Source: Marisa cornuarietis
Lineage: Eukaryota; Mollusca; Gastropoda; Architaenioglossa; Ampullariidae
Direction of reading: 5' to 3'
Assembly: GCA_004794655.1 (NCBI GenBank)
Contig: SMMW01000585.1
Span: forward strand, 10,291,501-10,355,500
Length of the DNA stretch: 64,000 nucleotides
Position 1 is the first letter of the stretch, and each line of letters begins with the position of its first letter. This document shows positions 32,690 to 45,850 of this stretch, piece after piece. The position numbers and the translations under genes are program-made. The notes beneath the pieces are model-generated. The model searched no databases, was not told the DNA's origin, and was given only the letters and a program-made list of their open reading frames with translations.

Positions 32690-33310
32690 GGTCCCGTACA
32701 CAGTCAGCAAAGGCTATGGAGGCGTCACCAACCTGCACAGCACTAATGTCGATCTGCTCCCGTGTGACCCTGGGGCCGCACAGTAACGCTTGTCTTTTCG
32801 TCGTTGAGTTTAAGACGATTCCTGGTCATCCAGGCCTTCACCGCAACACAACAGGATTCAAGTCGTTGAAGCGCAATCCTAGCCACTGCTGGGTCGGGGG
32901 TAGGGGGGGGGATTGTTTAGAAGCAGTGTGTCATCACCAAAGAACTGACGTCCCATCTAAAAACATTCAATTACACGTCCAAACTGTGAAGTGTATACAG
33001 AAAATAATAAAGGACCCAGAACGGATCCCTATGGCACGACACACATCAGGGGAACTCCCTCAGAGCTCGCAGAGCCGACAATCACTCTCTGAGATCTATC
33101 GCCAAGATAGGAGTCAATCCACTGCAGCGACAGTCTCTGGAGCAGCAGGCGGTGGTTGATAGTGTCAAACGCACTATACTCAGGTCAAGTAATACTAAAA
33201 GCACTAGGTTGCCAGAGTTGACACTACAAAGAATGTCATTGGTCACAGGAAGAAAAGCAGTTTCCGTGTTGAAGCCAGGACGATACGCTGACTGTAATTT
33301 ATCTAGATGA
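32690..33310 (-). mobile_element. CR1/Jockey-type LINE reverse-transcriptase fragment
   Basis: Minus-strand translation gives LDKLQSAYRPGFNTETAFL, then NSGNLVLLVLLDLS, then after a frameshift FDTINHR and LQRLSLQWIDSYLGDRSQRV, and later LGPLLFSVYTS, followed by RT thumb-like text (LESCCVAVKAWMTRNRLKLN). The frameshifts and an in-frame stop show a dead copy. Homology breaks off near 32690, at VRDLG, where the direct repeat begins. Confidence 0.85.
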
Positions 33311-33743
33311 AATATTTTTTGTTTCAATTTAGAATGCATACACACTCCAAACAGCAGAAGTATGTTAGTAAACAATCTTTTAATGATTTTCTAATATTTT
33401 AAACATCAGTCATTGCAAACGCATACTTTCAGAAACAAGAATTCATTTTCAGATCCTACATCATAAAACACGCAGACAACCATCCACACAAAACTTACTG
33501 AGCATTTATCATACAAACACAAAAAATGCGTCTAATTCATAGAGAAATCTGAATTTATCTGCAGCACACACATAATTCTCCTCCCTGCCTTCCTTCTGCA
33601 ACAAGAGGGTCTTAAGATCTTACACAGCTACCACCCACTGATTAAGACAGAGGACAATTAAATTATTCTCAGGTTCATGATGCTGCTTTCATTCTAAACA
33701 TCTCTGCATTCTGCTTCAAAGAAAGAGCAGTCTTAATAATCTG

Positions 33744-36700
33744 CTATCTGCTTGCTGTCTGTGCTGGTTGTGCATCAGCACTATCCAGTGATTTCAAAAG
33801 ACGAAACAAAGCAGCAGCCTCTCGTATGCGACTGAACTCAATGCAGAATGCTTGCACTTCAATGAAGATGTCCTGAAAAAGACAATTTTCCTTTATGGAA
33901 GTTTTGGCAAAATGTCTTAAAAAGCGTTTCTTTCCAAAACTTATTATTAACATATGATAACAATAAACTGACATGCTGATGGACCATCTTGATGCACCCA
34001 ATTTGCATCTTACAATTTTAGAAAGACACAAATTACTTATTTACTTAAATACAACTGATTATTTTTTTTTTAAATGTAAACACAGTGAAACCTCGGCTTA
34101 AACCGACAAAAACTGAGGCAATTATTTCCAGATGAATCAATGTAAATCCAATTAATTCGTTCCTGACACTCCAAAATACAATAGTTCCTGCAGACACTAG
34201 TGGGACAGTTCGTGAGATGCCAGCCTCGGAAATCGTTCTACCAACTAACCTCTACAAAAACAAAGAAATAACTTAGTACACTACTAGAGTGCTACATAAC
34301 AAAAAGCACAAAAACTCTGGAAAGCAATGAAATTGTTTGGCTAGATGCGCGGGGTGATGCTCACACAATGAGAAACAATGCCACACTGAGCAGGAGAACG
34401 CAGGGTTGCCATTTGATTTCGTAAAATCAGCAGCAAAGTCAGGTGGGCACGCCGACGAAAACCGAGACAAATTTTTCGCAGAAAAAATCGATAAGTGAAG
34501 TCAACAAAAACTGAGGTTTCACTGTAATTCTAAGTCAAAAGCAAAATCATATCAAACAATTAACACATCATCACACCCACAGAATGGGGGAACAAAAAAA
34601 ATCTTTCCCACCCATGCACAGGAAAGATCCTGAACTTACCCGAACATCAATAGTCTTGTTGCGTATAAGTGATTGAAGGAAGACACATACCAATCGCACC
34701 AAGCGATTCTGCATGTAACGATCTTTTATGGTTTCACAAGTGGATATGCAGTTGGAGATGTATAGGTGAATAAATTCAGGAGGTAAATCTACTTGCTGCA
34801 ACAGCAAGTGAATAAAATGTACTATGATGATACTGTAAACAATCAAGGAAGCAATAAAAGGAAAAAATCATATAATACAAAAGTATTAAATCTAATGTAT
34901 ATAAAACTTGTCAAATCTTACAGTAGTGAGACGGTTGACAACTTCCATGGAATGTAAAGACATCTCCATGTTGACTAATACTTGGAAATACCTGTAAGCA
35001 TAAAAAAGAATTGCATGGCAAAAACTTATATTTACATGTGCATACAAGCTCCAACTTTTGATATTTAAATGTATTTTTTGTATAAATTCCTAAATAATCT
35101 TACAAAGAAGATATAGTGCTTACTCTGTGATCTGATTAGATGTCATCAACTTCAATAACGCTTCGATTGCCACCAGTGGATTGTTTTCTACCAAATCTGG
35201 CAGCTGCAAGAAAACAATTTTCATGACTACTCTTCACTCCCAGATGTTAAATTATTCATGGATACTGAAATTGAACTATGCATCATCTCTAGGATCTTTA
35301 AAAACATGAAATTTAAAGCATAAAGTTTCATTTTGTTCAGTGGGAACTGGGGTCCAGGTTTCTCTCCTACATAAACAGGACCATCAATGACCTTTCCTCT
35401 AACATGCCACTGCCTAATTCTCCCTCAGACAGGATTGCCAGTGCAAGTCATTACAGGATGGCTTTTTTGCACTACCCTGCTTGTGGTTTCAGCATTTGCA
35501 TCCACCCAACAAGTGTAAAGGCGTGAGAGCAGTTGCAGCTGGGGTCTATGCCATTTTGTTTTGTCACACGAGGCTTGCAATTGCAGAAGACACATAGGTC
35601 CCTATCAACCAGGTGCATCACAAAACAAGTAAGCACTGTTGCCTTTGCTACACACTGCAACATCCAGATTTTGTTTGCATTCGTGTGTGTACCACATAAG
35701 TTCCCTTCATAAGAAGCTGGCTTATTTCTGGCCTCACACAAATCAGCATACACTGTCGTCCTATTTGATGAAAGCATCAATTAACCTAATTCCCATTTCC
35801 ACTCTTGTTCCAAATAAACAGGTGTCACATGCTTTTCTATTCTGTGACTTGTATCTATTAGAATATAAAATATCTTTACTTATGCATTAAACACAAAAGA
35901 CATTTTTTAATCACCTTCTGTGGGCTGAGGCCAACATGATAAATAAGTTTTGGATCATTTTCCAACTGCTTTAGGATTTGCTGCTGCTGCTGTAACGTTA
36001 ATGGACCTTTTGTGGCTTTGACCAGAAGGCGTCGTACTTCAGCACCTGCAGAACTGTTAGCACACACAGCAGGGTCCCAGATGACCTTATGTTCACTGTC
36101 AGTTGGGATCATCCATACTAACTGTAAAATAACATTCATTTTATTATATAACATTACAAAGTCACTGACAATCTCAATACTGACAGTTTTTATGACACAG
36201 TAATAGAAGACACTATATGCTTGAGTACATGTGCACACCCACATGTACACAAGCCATTCCCCTACCTGGCACACCTTGGTTAAAACTAAGCTTATGAAAT
36301 GACAAATCAATGTTTCTAGAAGACACAACATCATAATCTTCTGTAGGCCACAGAATTTACTAAAATACCATTACATAAAAAACAATATTTCATAACAACT
36401 TGTTTAAAGAAGTTATAAAATCTTTTTAAATTTTTTAATACTTTCATAATATCACAGCTACTTCTTGCCTCATCCTCTGCAATGTGTAAAGGTGGTGCTA
36501 GTTGAATAAATTCAGGACGCAGGCTATGCTCCACTGGTGAATTGCTGCTTGACAGCAATGCTTCTATTGTTTGTCGCTGCACATCTGCATTGATAGCATT
36601 GGGCTTGCCAAACTGTTCAAAACTGATGGCATAAAAAAAGAAGCAGCGATAATGCAAAAAAATTTTCATAATTCCAGTAATAATCTTTGACTTATTCTAC

Positions 36701-39700
36701 AAAAACGGAAGTATTTGGTATAAAACACACACCTACCAGATGGAAATAACATTATTTAAAATTGCGTGTACATTTTCCTGCAGGGGATGAATGGATTTCT
36801 AAAAATCTCACACATCCAGACACTCATGAAAAAAACACTCAAATACAGTACCTTGTGGGCTTCTTGTCACGATCAGGAACAATACAAGGCATGGCAGCAC
36901 GGCTTGTGAAAGGCATTTCTGAGTGACGCTCAGCCAAAGCAAGTTGTAGACCACTAACATCATATGACTGTTCAATTATAGAAAATAAGAACTTAAGAGG
37001 TAGATTTTTTTTTTAAAGAAATAGAAAGTTACAAAAAGTCTACTGCAATGCAAACTCCATGTCTGCCTTTCGTTATTGTTACCTTTTCTTTTACTACTTA
37101 AGTGAGAAGAAAGTTTAGCACAAAGTAAGCTGCAACATCTTTCACAGGTATGGAACCAGCCATCTTCGATGCTTTAACTAACCAGGTTTGGACAAAGTAA
37201 GAAACAGAACCTAGATCACTGATCAACATGCTAACCACCTTTTAATTAAGAGCAAATTTTTGGCTCAGATTCAAAATGGGCAGTATGAGCTAGTTAGAAG
37301 ACATGACATGAACCACATGACAGAGAGGAGCAAAAATGATGAGTCTCTGAAGTAGGTATTTCTTGAGTAATTACATACCTGCATATTGCTAACTTCCATC
37401 TGCAAGACCTGGGTACATGTTTTCTTAAAAAGCTGAAAGATAACAAAATCAATTTTAAGCTAGAATTCAAAATGAAGAAACTTAAAAAAAAAAGTTAGCA
37501 TGTATAATGCTCTTTAATATTCAAAGACCAGTTGTTTTTTCAACTGCCATAAAACAAAAGAAAGAAAACAAATGGATAAAGAATCAAATTAATCGATTAC
37601 ATTTTTTGATCAATTATCTTCAATTCTGGTTAAACACTTCATACCTTACATGTGAGGACACAAATTGTAAGAAACTAGATGATGGGTTTGGGTGTTTCAA
37701 GAAACAGAAGGAGGAGAAAGAACAAGGTGACTGGTCTCAAACCATGTACCTCTTTGCTGGGACTGGAGATAAGCTGTGAAAGGAAATATTTCTCTGCAGG
37801 GGATATGGGTGGGATGGCCCAGTGCAGCTCTACTTGTCCTTTGTCACCCTTCTCTGCAGCCAGTGTTGGTGGGTTCTACATTAAAAAACTTAATTTTCTT
37901 ATTCTTGTTTTATGCATTTTCATTGTATATCAGGTATGATATTCATACAAACTGTTGGAAAATCATATTTTTTGAAAATGTGACCTAATATATAGTACGA
38001 ATATGCTTTTACTTTTACTCTCCCTTGATCCAGAAATGATGTGATTTGTGCATAATTTTCTTCGCAAACTTTGTGTTTATGTGCTCAAATGTGTAGACTG
38101 CAGGCAAAACTCTCAGATAAATGTTCTCATAATTTTACCAGTTCAGTATTCGTGCACACTTCTGCCTATGTCTTATTGCCAACCAGTACTACTTTAAGGC
38201 ATTAACTAAAGGGTTTCAAATACAATTTCCTGAAAAGGATTAATAAATAAGTTTTGTATTTGCATTTGTATTGTAAATATACACAAATGGTGAAAAGTGT
38301 CAAAGACATGATTGTCCAAGTTAGTCTAATTACAAAACTTACCAAAAGATGAACAAAAACAGATGCAAATGGATTGACAGAAACTGGCTCTGTACGATAC
38401 ATCTCATACAGCAAAAAGATGGCTGCAAGTTTCTGAGTTGGATGTGGGAGCAAGTCTTGATTTTGCAATAACAGCACCTGGGCAGATAGATTCATTTACA
38501 GCAAAGTTATCTGCTTGTCTTGCAACTTAAACAGAGATGTGCAAAAATGCATAGCAATAAATCCACTCTCAATCACTAAAACACACATACACAAACACAT
38601 ATGCAATCTCTTACTTTTTATTCACAATAATGAAGTACAAAAGTACATATGACACTAATAGAAATTAGAAAGCAATAAGATGGCATTATCAACAAAGGCA
38701 TAATTTTAAATTTCAAACACAAATGACTATTGTCCCTTACAATTGCTGATCCCACTTTGAAAAAATCTTTTTTCTCAAAGTAGTGATGAAGACTTGTGGC
38801 AAGGGTTTCAAAATTTTGAGTTTGTGTCGCATCCTCTGACAGTACCCTGCAATCAATAGATTTAGAAATGTAAAAGAAAGCCCCAAGATGACAAACACAG
38901 TTATAGTGCAGGTTAATTACAATTTGATTTGATGGTTAAAGAATAAATGTTGCAGCTTGTGAAATATGATGATGCTTAAAAAATACTTTTTTTATCACCA
39001 TCTAGGTGATTGTAAATTAGTCATTAGCAGTCTGATTTTCAGTAATCAGACAGCTCTCCCTAACAGTGTTAGTGCAGTAGCAGGAATGGCTATTTATATG
39101 GTTCTGCAAATGAAAAACATGACTGTCAATATCCATTGGATTTCTTGCTGTCATCATTCCTTGTTACTCCTTGAGGAGCACAGGGCCACAAGGAGCATAG
39201 GGCTGCATTTCTTACTATACAGCAATAATAATAATAATGATTTATATAGTGCCTTTCCAAAGATTTGCTCAGAGTGCTTTACATAAATCATACATAGACT
39301 AATTCATCAACAATCAGTCACCTATATTTGCATATAATAGGCACACTCATTTCTACAACATACACTCACACACAAAGTAAATTACAGACACGTGTTATGC
39401 AGGCTCATGGTCAGGACACGGTAACAGTAAAGTCGTCTTTCTGAAAAGATGTGTCTTAAGTTAAGACTTAAAGGTGGTAAGAGAATCAGTGTGTCGAAGC
39501 CTGGTGGGTAATCCGTTCCAAGTTTATGGGGCTTAGTAGGAGAAAGTATGGAAAACACAATCCATGAATGGCATTATTTAACTTTAAGCTTTACTTTAAT
39601 GACTGTTTTTTTCTCTAAATATCCATTTATATATACGGATCATGCAAGGTGTTTATAATATGACTAATCACTCTTAGAATGTAGAAATATTCGAGTTCAA

Positions 39701-40026
39701 TGACAGTGATCTGCAATGATCATTCCTGGCTTTTACAATTTTGTCTCTAAATTATAAAAATGGCTTTTAATCACTACAGGAGAATCCCTCGAACCCCGTC
39801 CCTCCTACCTGATCAATGTTTCTAAAAGGTATACCGTTATTGTGGTAAGGGAATTGGGATGCCGTGAAGCAATCTTCAGCAAGAAACACGTTAGACATTA
39901 AGAAGACTATGTGTCACAAATTGTCAGCTCATCCAAGCATCACAAAAGCAGAAATTAACTAAATATTAAAATAATATCGTATAATTACACTAGCAAAGAC
40001 GCCAAATCTTTCACGGAGAGCGCCAT
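33744..40026 (-). CDS. CNOT11: CCR4-NOT complex subunit CNOT11, complete, 12 exons
   Basis: CNOT11 binds CNOT10 and the N-terminus of CNOT1, forming a recruiting module of the cytoplasmic mRNA deadenylase complex. Exons (minus): 40026-39989, 38846-38741, 38477-38343, 37875-37750, 37432-37379, 36967-36852, 36622-36469, 36121-35915, 35203-35124, 34991-34922, 34795-34640, 33872-33744. They total 1371 nt, or 456 aa plus TAG, all in phase. Recognisable strings run in order: [164 protein letters not shown]. The start ATG precedes the conserved K(D/E)LxSLL motif; the Gly-rich leader of the human protein is absent. Intron 7 uses a GC donor. Confidence 0.95.
39225..39545. repeat. SINE-like interspersed repeat in CNOT11 intron 1
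   Basis: An (AAT)n head, then GATTTATATAGTGCCTTTCC and GCTCAGAGTGCTTTAC, then AAGATGTGTCTTAAGTTAAG and GGTGGGTAATCCGTTCCAAG. These blocks belong to a family seen in many marine invertebrate genomes. It lies in the 1.1-kb intron 1. Family assignment is from memory of the motif only. Confidence 0.55.
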
Positions 40027-40266
40027 GATGGCTTTTAATCTCGCGCGTTCTTCATGACAGAAGCAGCTCGTGAATTTATATTACCATAAAGTTTTAGCAC
40101 CTCATTAAATATTCTGACATAAAAATAATTTTAAATACGTAACAGCATATTTTATTAGTGTCAAAGGAGCTCTTGACCAATGTCAACATAACAATCGATC
40201 TGTTCCGGTGTATTTTGGTTGAATTATAGTTGTCGGGCTCATTCAGATGACGGATATATCTTGAAG
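40027..40266. promoter_or_regulatory. Shared divergent promoter of CNOT11 and RIC3
   Basis: Only about 240 bp separate the two start codons, which face away from each other, so both 5' UTRs and core promoters must lie here unless there are far-upstream non-coding exons. A CCAAT box is present at 40177-40181. No clear TATA box was seen. The region is AT-rich rather than CpG-dense. Confidence 0.6.
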
Positions 40267-43239
40267 ATGTCAAGTCTCAAAGCGATAGGTGTTTTTGCTA
40301 TTATTGTAGGATGTTTTGCCATCCTGTATCCAAGATTCTTGCACCCGATGCTAATGCATACATTTGGCGCACACAGTGAACCCCCAAAGGAAGATCCAGG
40401 TAAATATCAGCATGCATTTCTCTACTTGTAGCGCCACAGGTATTAGTCTGGTGGCACAATTACTAGTTTTTACCAATCATTCCTGAACCCGATGAATCGA
40501 AAAGTCGATCGCTGGTTCATACCGATCACCGTTTATTTTGCTTTCACACTCATGGAAGTTTGTCGAGGATTTAAATGGAACTTGCCCGTACTCAGTCTTC
40601 CTGTATCTGAAGGGCGTAATCCCAATGTTTGCATAAGTCAACTTCAGGGTTTCTTTTCTTTTAAAGAAAAACCCAAATAAACCTACCACCTTCAATAAAT
40701 GGACAGATTAAGGCTCTCATATATAATATCTATTTTTGATTGAACATGAAATGTAAATGAATTTCTTATATTCCAATCAGAATAAATAATAATCTGTACT
40801 TTCAGGTGTTCCTCCATATCTTCGAAAAAATGGTGTACCTCCAAGAGATAAACTTCCTCCGCCTGCTCCTCATGATTCAAAAGATATTCGCCAGCATATG
40901 CGGGTGATCTTATTTTGTTTGGGTTATCTTCATGTAGAGGACTAAAAGGATTATTTTCATCCAAACTTATACAAAACACTGCTCTCACTGATGCATTATC
41001 ATTGCTTTTTCTCATTTCCATTTTATGCTGCATGTATATTTTAAACAAAAGTTTTAATATGTTTCATCTAGTTTATTAATAGTAACAGCCTTTGATTTTG
41101 CCTGCCTTATAAATCGCACAGAAAACCAGTGCATGTATACATACATGTTCATTAATGATTATGATTGATCAACTGAAATCAGAGCTTTTCAGCCAAAAAG
41201 AGGCCATCAGCTATAATTGGTATGTGTTTATTTTGTGAATCTATAGATTTTGGCTATTTATGCCAGGATTTTCATGTGTAGAATGAACTTCTTGTAGCTG
41301 CAATGTAAATCAGAATTCTTGTCGATGTTTCACCTAATTTTTGAAATTGTGATCACAGGTGTATTAATATGTGTGTATTTAATGTGCTATGTATTTTTTT
41401 GTTCAGCCTGGACCCCATCCTGGCCTACGTGCTGCAGCTGAGATGCAAAAACAACAGTCACAGGGGTCAGGTCGAGGAATGATGGGTATTGTTTTACCAA
41501 TGTATGCTGTTGGCATATGTGTTTACCTTGTTTACACACTCTTTAAGGTGAGATTTTACAGCTTTTTATTTGAAGTATACTTTAGTAACATGTTTTGCAT
41601 TGCTGAGGTATGACCAAGTGAAAACTTTCAAGATTAAATAAGTAGATAAAAGGCTTGATATATATAGCCCATAAATTAGATAACAGAAATCTCCTTCCTC
41701 CTTAAAGAGATAAGCACATGGGTTTTTTGAGTAAAGCTAAAAGCATCGTATATACCATGGTTTTTTTTAAGCACTAAAATATCACATTTACAAATCAGCC
41801 AACTACAAAAACCTCAGTCATACCCTGCTGCAGAATATATTTCTGACCGATTTGTCTTAATATTTATTTTGTCTTTTAAAAATAACGTATCATGTACCTG
41901 CATCAGGTTTTCAACAAACGTGGAAAGTATGAAGAGTCATCCAGTAAATCGCATTACCAGGAGAATGAAAGTGGGGAATGGGCGCCAGATCGGCTCGGCT
42001 TTCCCCAAGACATGAAGGGAGATCCAGGAGAAGTGCAGCAGTTTTTGCAACGGAAACGGCAAGAAAAGGAGCTGGAGGATCTGCTGTTAAAGATGGATGA
42101 CCGAAATGTTTGTGAGTGATTGAAGTGCAGAAAAAATAAGAGCAGGCGCATAAATTGGTGAAAAGTGACTTGTGCAAAGTAATGTAATTTGAGTTGTTGA
42201 TTCATGTCATCTTTTTGCTTGTGGGCAGTTATTGTTTGTATGAATAATTGATTGTGGATCACGCTAAGTTTTTTTAATGCCTATTTGAGAACATTTGTTT
42301 GATTACAAGCAGATGTTTCATGCTTGGTTATCTTTGATGTTGTTGTATTCAATCAACTGTTACAGTTAGACTACAGGGTACACTGAATTTAGATGTTTTA
42401 TGTTGTTTTACCAATTCCTCATTGCATTCACAGAGCTACATTAAAACACCGTTTAAAAATGTATTGTGGAAAGTGAAAAGCTTTAGGTGTGTCTAAATAT
42501 TTAAGAAAAAATATGCTTATGGTGAGTTTACATAAAAAATGCTAAAGCCATATAATGTTATTTTCATCCAAACTTATTTAAATTTCTCACTTCATCAGCG
42601 GAGGGTGAGATGCAAGCTCTCCAGAAACGCCTTGAGGAAACCGAAGCACAGATGACTCGCATCCTTCAAGCAATGCAGCTGATGCAGTCCCGTATGAACT
42701 CTGTAGTGCTGAATGAAGAAGACTCCAAAATTATCAACGATAATGGCACTGTCAGAGAATTCAGTGATGGGTCTTCTGCTGCTGAGACTTTAGGATCAGT
42801 GGTAGAGGAGCAAGAGAATGATTTGAAAAATGAGCAAAGCTTGGTAAGGAAGGAATGTGTATGTTTGCATACGCTTGCATGTTTATATGTTCAATGTGCG
42901 TTTAGGTGTGTGAATGTATGTTCATAAGTCATCTATTAGTATAATTTGAAAAGAATTAAGAAGTTTATGTTTGTGTTTCTTGTTTTGTTCTTTGTACAGA
43001 ATAACACCTTTGGTGACATTAGTCCTGAGACCGAGAGTTACGAGTTTGTCAAGAGTCAAGAGATAGACACCAGCACATGCAGCATTGACACTGAACCACC
43101 ATCTCCGTTAGAGGAGGAACTGGCAGCGCTGGGTAAAAATGGTGCAATGACACAGGAAGTCATTTTGGAGGAGCCTGTAGCAGAAGAAGGCAACACAAGC
43201 CTACGTCAGCGAAAAATTGACAAGGTGGAAGAAGACTAA
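40267..43239 (+). CDS. RIC3: RIC3 acetylcholine receptor chaperone, complete, 6 exons
   Basis: RIC3 is an ER membrane chaperone that promotes folding and assembly of nicotinic acetylcholine receptors. Exons: 40267-40399, 40806-40903, 41407-41547, 41907-42111, 42599-42843, 43000-43239. They sum to 1062 nt, or 353 aa plus TAA, all in phase. An N-terminal hydrophobic segment (about residues 4-22, VFAIIVGCFAILYPRFL) is followed by a Pro-rich linker (VPPRDKLPPPAPHD). The conserved segment GSGRGMMGIVLPMYAVGICV, then YLVYTLFK, is TM2 (about residues 98-124). A coiled coil follows (about 194-226, EMQALQKRLEETEAQMTRIL). The acidic tail ends LRQRKIDKVEED, matching the LRKR near the C-terminus of vertebrate RIC3. 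An in-frame ATG at 40219 could extend the N-terminus by 16 residues; MSSLK is preferred because it puts the TM at the very start. Confidence 0.93.
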
Positions 43240-45850
43240 TTTGCATCTGCTCATCTTGAGCTTCAGGGATAAACACTTTGGTTTTATTAAACTTTACGGA
43301 TCTGTGCAATACAAGCATATTTAAACACAATAGTGATATTTGCCTTCCATCTTCTATGTTGAAAATGATGCTCTTGAAATTGAGATCAGAGTTTTATATA
43401 TCAAAAGTAAAACTTAAATGTTTTCAAGAAAACGTTTGCAAAAAAGGAAAAAATTTTGCTTCATCATGGACAATATTTCCTTGACCTGTGCATGGTTCAC
43501 ATAAAGAAAGCTAGGTGTACTGAAAAAAACCAACTGCATAATGGTTTACATCCATATTCTTGCATTCATGCTACTTCGTGTACTGCTCAAAGAAACTCTT
43601 GTTACACTTGCTTAGATCTTAGGTATTTCGTTTTTTGGTTGTTGCATTTCTTATTAACACATGTAAATTCTCTCTTAAGTACTTTTTAAAAACCTTTGTA
43701 GGATTTTTTTTTATCCTATGTTAACTTTTTTTGGTTATAGTATTCAAAATTAATCTGGTAGTTTTAATTATTCTTTTTTTACTAGTTTTTATGATCTAGA
43801 GTTTTTCTTAGTCTGTTCTTTAACAGCTTGATGAATATGATTCTTTGTGTGGCTGTATGTGTGTATTGATTTGATGGCAATAAGACCTAGCTTTTTTTTT
43901 TATTTGCTACTTCTGCTACTTTTGTTATCTTCTTTATTCCACTCTGTGATAAAGTGCTTCTTACACTTTGTACAAAATTTTGCTACTTTAAGTCATGAAA
44001 TATAACATATGACATCACATAGGATATGTATAAGCTATAAAATCTGAAATGCAAAAATATTAGGTTTGTACAAAACTGGATATTATGGACCTGTAATTTA
44101 ATCAACTTTGTGTTAAATATACAAAACATAAACTGTTACTTAGGCAGGGGTTCTAAAACGTAACCCATACGCAAGTCAAGGAATTAGAGACTTTGATCTC
44201 AAGAGATACCAAGTGTTTGATAAATTTACATGTGCATACACATCATTCCACATATGGACACCGCTTTAACAAAAAAATTCTTTTGGGTTAAGATTTGCTG
44301 CCATAACTTGATGGATTTGCCTGGTCAGTAAATTTTAACATTTTGCATTGCATTACTGAGTAAAGTTGGTGATGTCGGACTTTAAGATTTAAATTTCAAT
44401 GAAGCATCTAAATAGATATTGTGATATACTGGTGTTTTTTTTTTAAAGGTATTATGGCTTTTGCTCATTAAAGCCTAAGGTCTTGAGAAAACTGCAGCTT
44501 AGTGTAGTTCATGCAAAATTTTTAGCAGAATTGCTGTCCTTTTTTATATGTTCAGAATGACAGTTTTAATGACTTGGACATGATGTAAGTTAGGATGTGT
44601 GCAAGTACTTTAGTGTCTTTTGTAATTCTTTACTAATAGGTTTGACTTGTGGTCACTCATAAAATGTAAAGTTTCCTTGTATGATGGAGATTTGCCACGA
44701 TTTCTTGATTTAGTGTAGCTTTTAATGTCTCCTTTTTGCTGTAGCTTTGCAGCACATGGTCATTTTGGGTTTTTCTTCATGCATGTTTTTATATATCGGG
44801 GGAGAAACCTAAAGGAATCATTTTATTATCTAATCTTTAGCCTTGTAGTCAGTGTGCTCTACCATTAACTTGGGAGCAGAAAATACCAGTTAGCATCTAC
44901 AGACCTAGGTATGCCTTGGCTTGGACATAGACCCACTTACAGTTCACTGCCCATATGACCAGTAGGCTGTGTAATCTTTACCTTTTCACTTTATTCATTT
45001 ATGTTTGTATTTATTTAATGATTTTCATATTCACTGTTCCCATTTTAAAAATCTTGATTCATCTGTGGTTGGAGTATTCCCTGGGTGAGATATCCCACAA
45101 CATCTCAGTTGCTATGGCTGTATTTCTGACCTCATTACCCCTCACAGGATGTGTTCTTGTGTCCAGCATAATGAGGTCATACCATTCTAACAGGTACATT
45201 TAGTGCACAGCTACTTGGCTAAAACAAATTAAGTCACAGGTTACATTTTGTCCAGCATGGTTTCAACAAGTTATTTGACATCAGTGAAATCCAGAAATAA
45301 GAAGAGCGTTGTTATGGTAATTTCAACAATATCTAACATAAACCTAGTTCAGATTGGTTTTAACTGGTTGTAGATCCCATCTGAACAATTGTATATTTCC
45401 TGCATAGTTAGTAGTTCCTGAATGTTTAAGATAATCTTCTGTCAAAATATTTTAAATTAGGAGCTGAAAAATAGGTTACAAGAAGTCATCATGTTGTTTT
45501 ACTTTATCTTACTGTTGCGCTGTAGGCATCTTAAGTTGCTTAATCCAAGCAACCAAGTCCACATTTAACATTAGGTATTTTAGTCATCAGCAAAATAGAT
45601 GGTAGTGATATGGTTTAATACCACACTAGTGTTTAGGTTTTCATGCAGTCTGTGTAGATTTTATGTAGAAGTAGTTCAGGGACAGTTGTTTTTAGTCATT
45701 ACATGTGGTTAAATGTGTACAAAACTGCATAATCTGACTTCACTGGTGACTTTTGCCATGAAAGTTGTTTTATCAAGGGTCTAAAATTCTTGATGTCATA
45801 TATACAGGTTTTGAGTTCATGAATAAAGAACTTTATTGCTTGTTCATAGG
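43240..45850 (+). other. Probable long RIC3 3' UTR
   Basis: AT-rich sequence without coding potential. AATAAA at 45822-45827 is followed by a T/GT-rich stretch (TTTATTGCTTG..GGTGCGCTC), a fair poly(A) site that would give a 2.6-kb 3' UTR. Earlier cleavage cannot be excluded. Confidence 0.45.

Larger units (their letters stand above)
27065..33743. other. Repeat-rich region upstream of the phosphatase Ig exon
   Basis: No supported exon. A signal-peptide exon of the phosphatase gene, ending in phase 1, should lie here or further on, but I could not place it. Contents are listed separately: hAT-like MITE, ATC microsatellite, minisatellite, duplicated block copy B with an inserted MITE, palindromic repeats and a LINE fragment. 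The segment 33378-33743 is probably CNOT11 3' UTR. Confidence 0.6.

Noticed and set aside
35340..35790. Cys-rich minus-strand open frame in a CNOT11 intron
   Set aside because: No recognisable domain, and it sits between in-phase CNOT11 exons. Probably an old repeat insertion.
37507..37988. Plus-strand frames inside CNOT11
   Set aside because: They overlap the minus-strand exon 37875-37750 ([12 protein letters not shown]) and have no family similarity.
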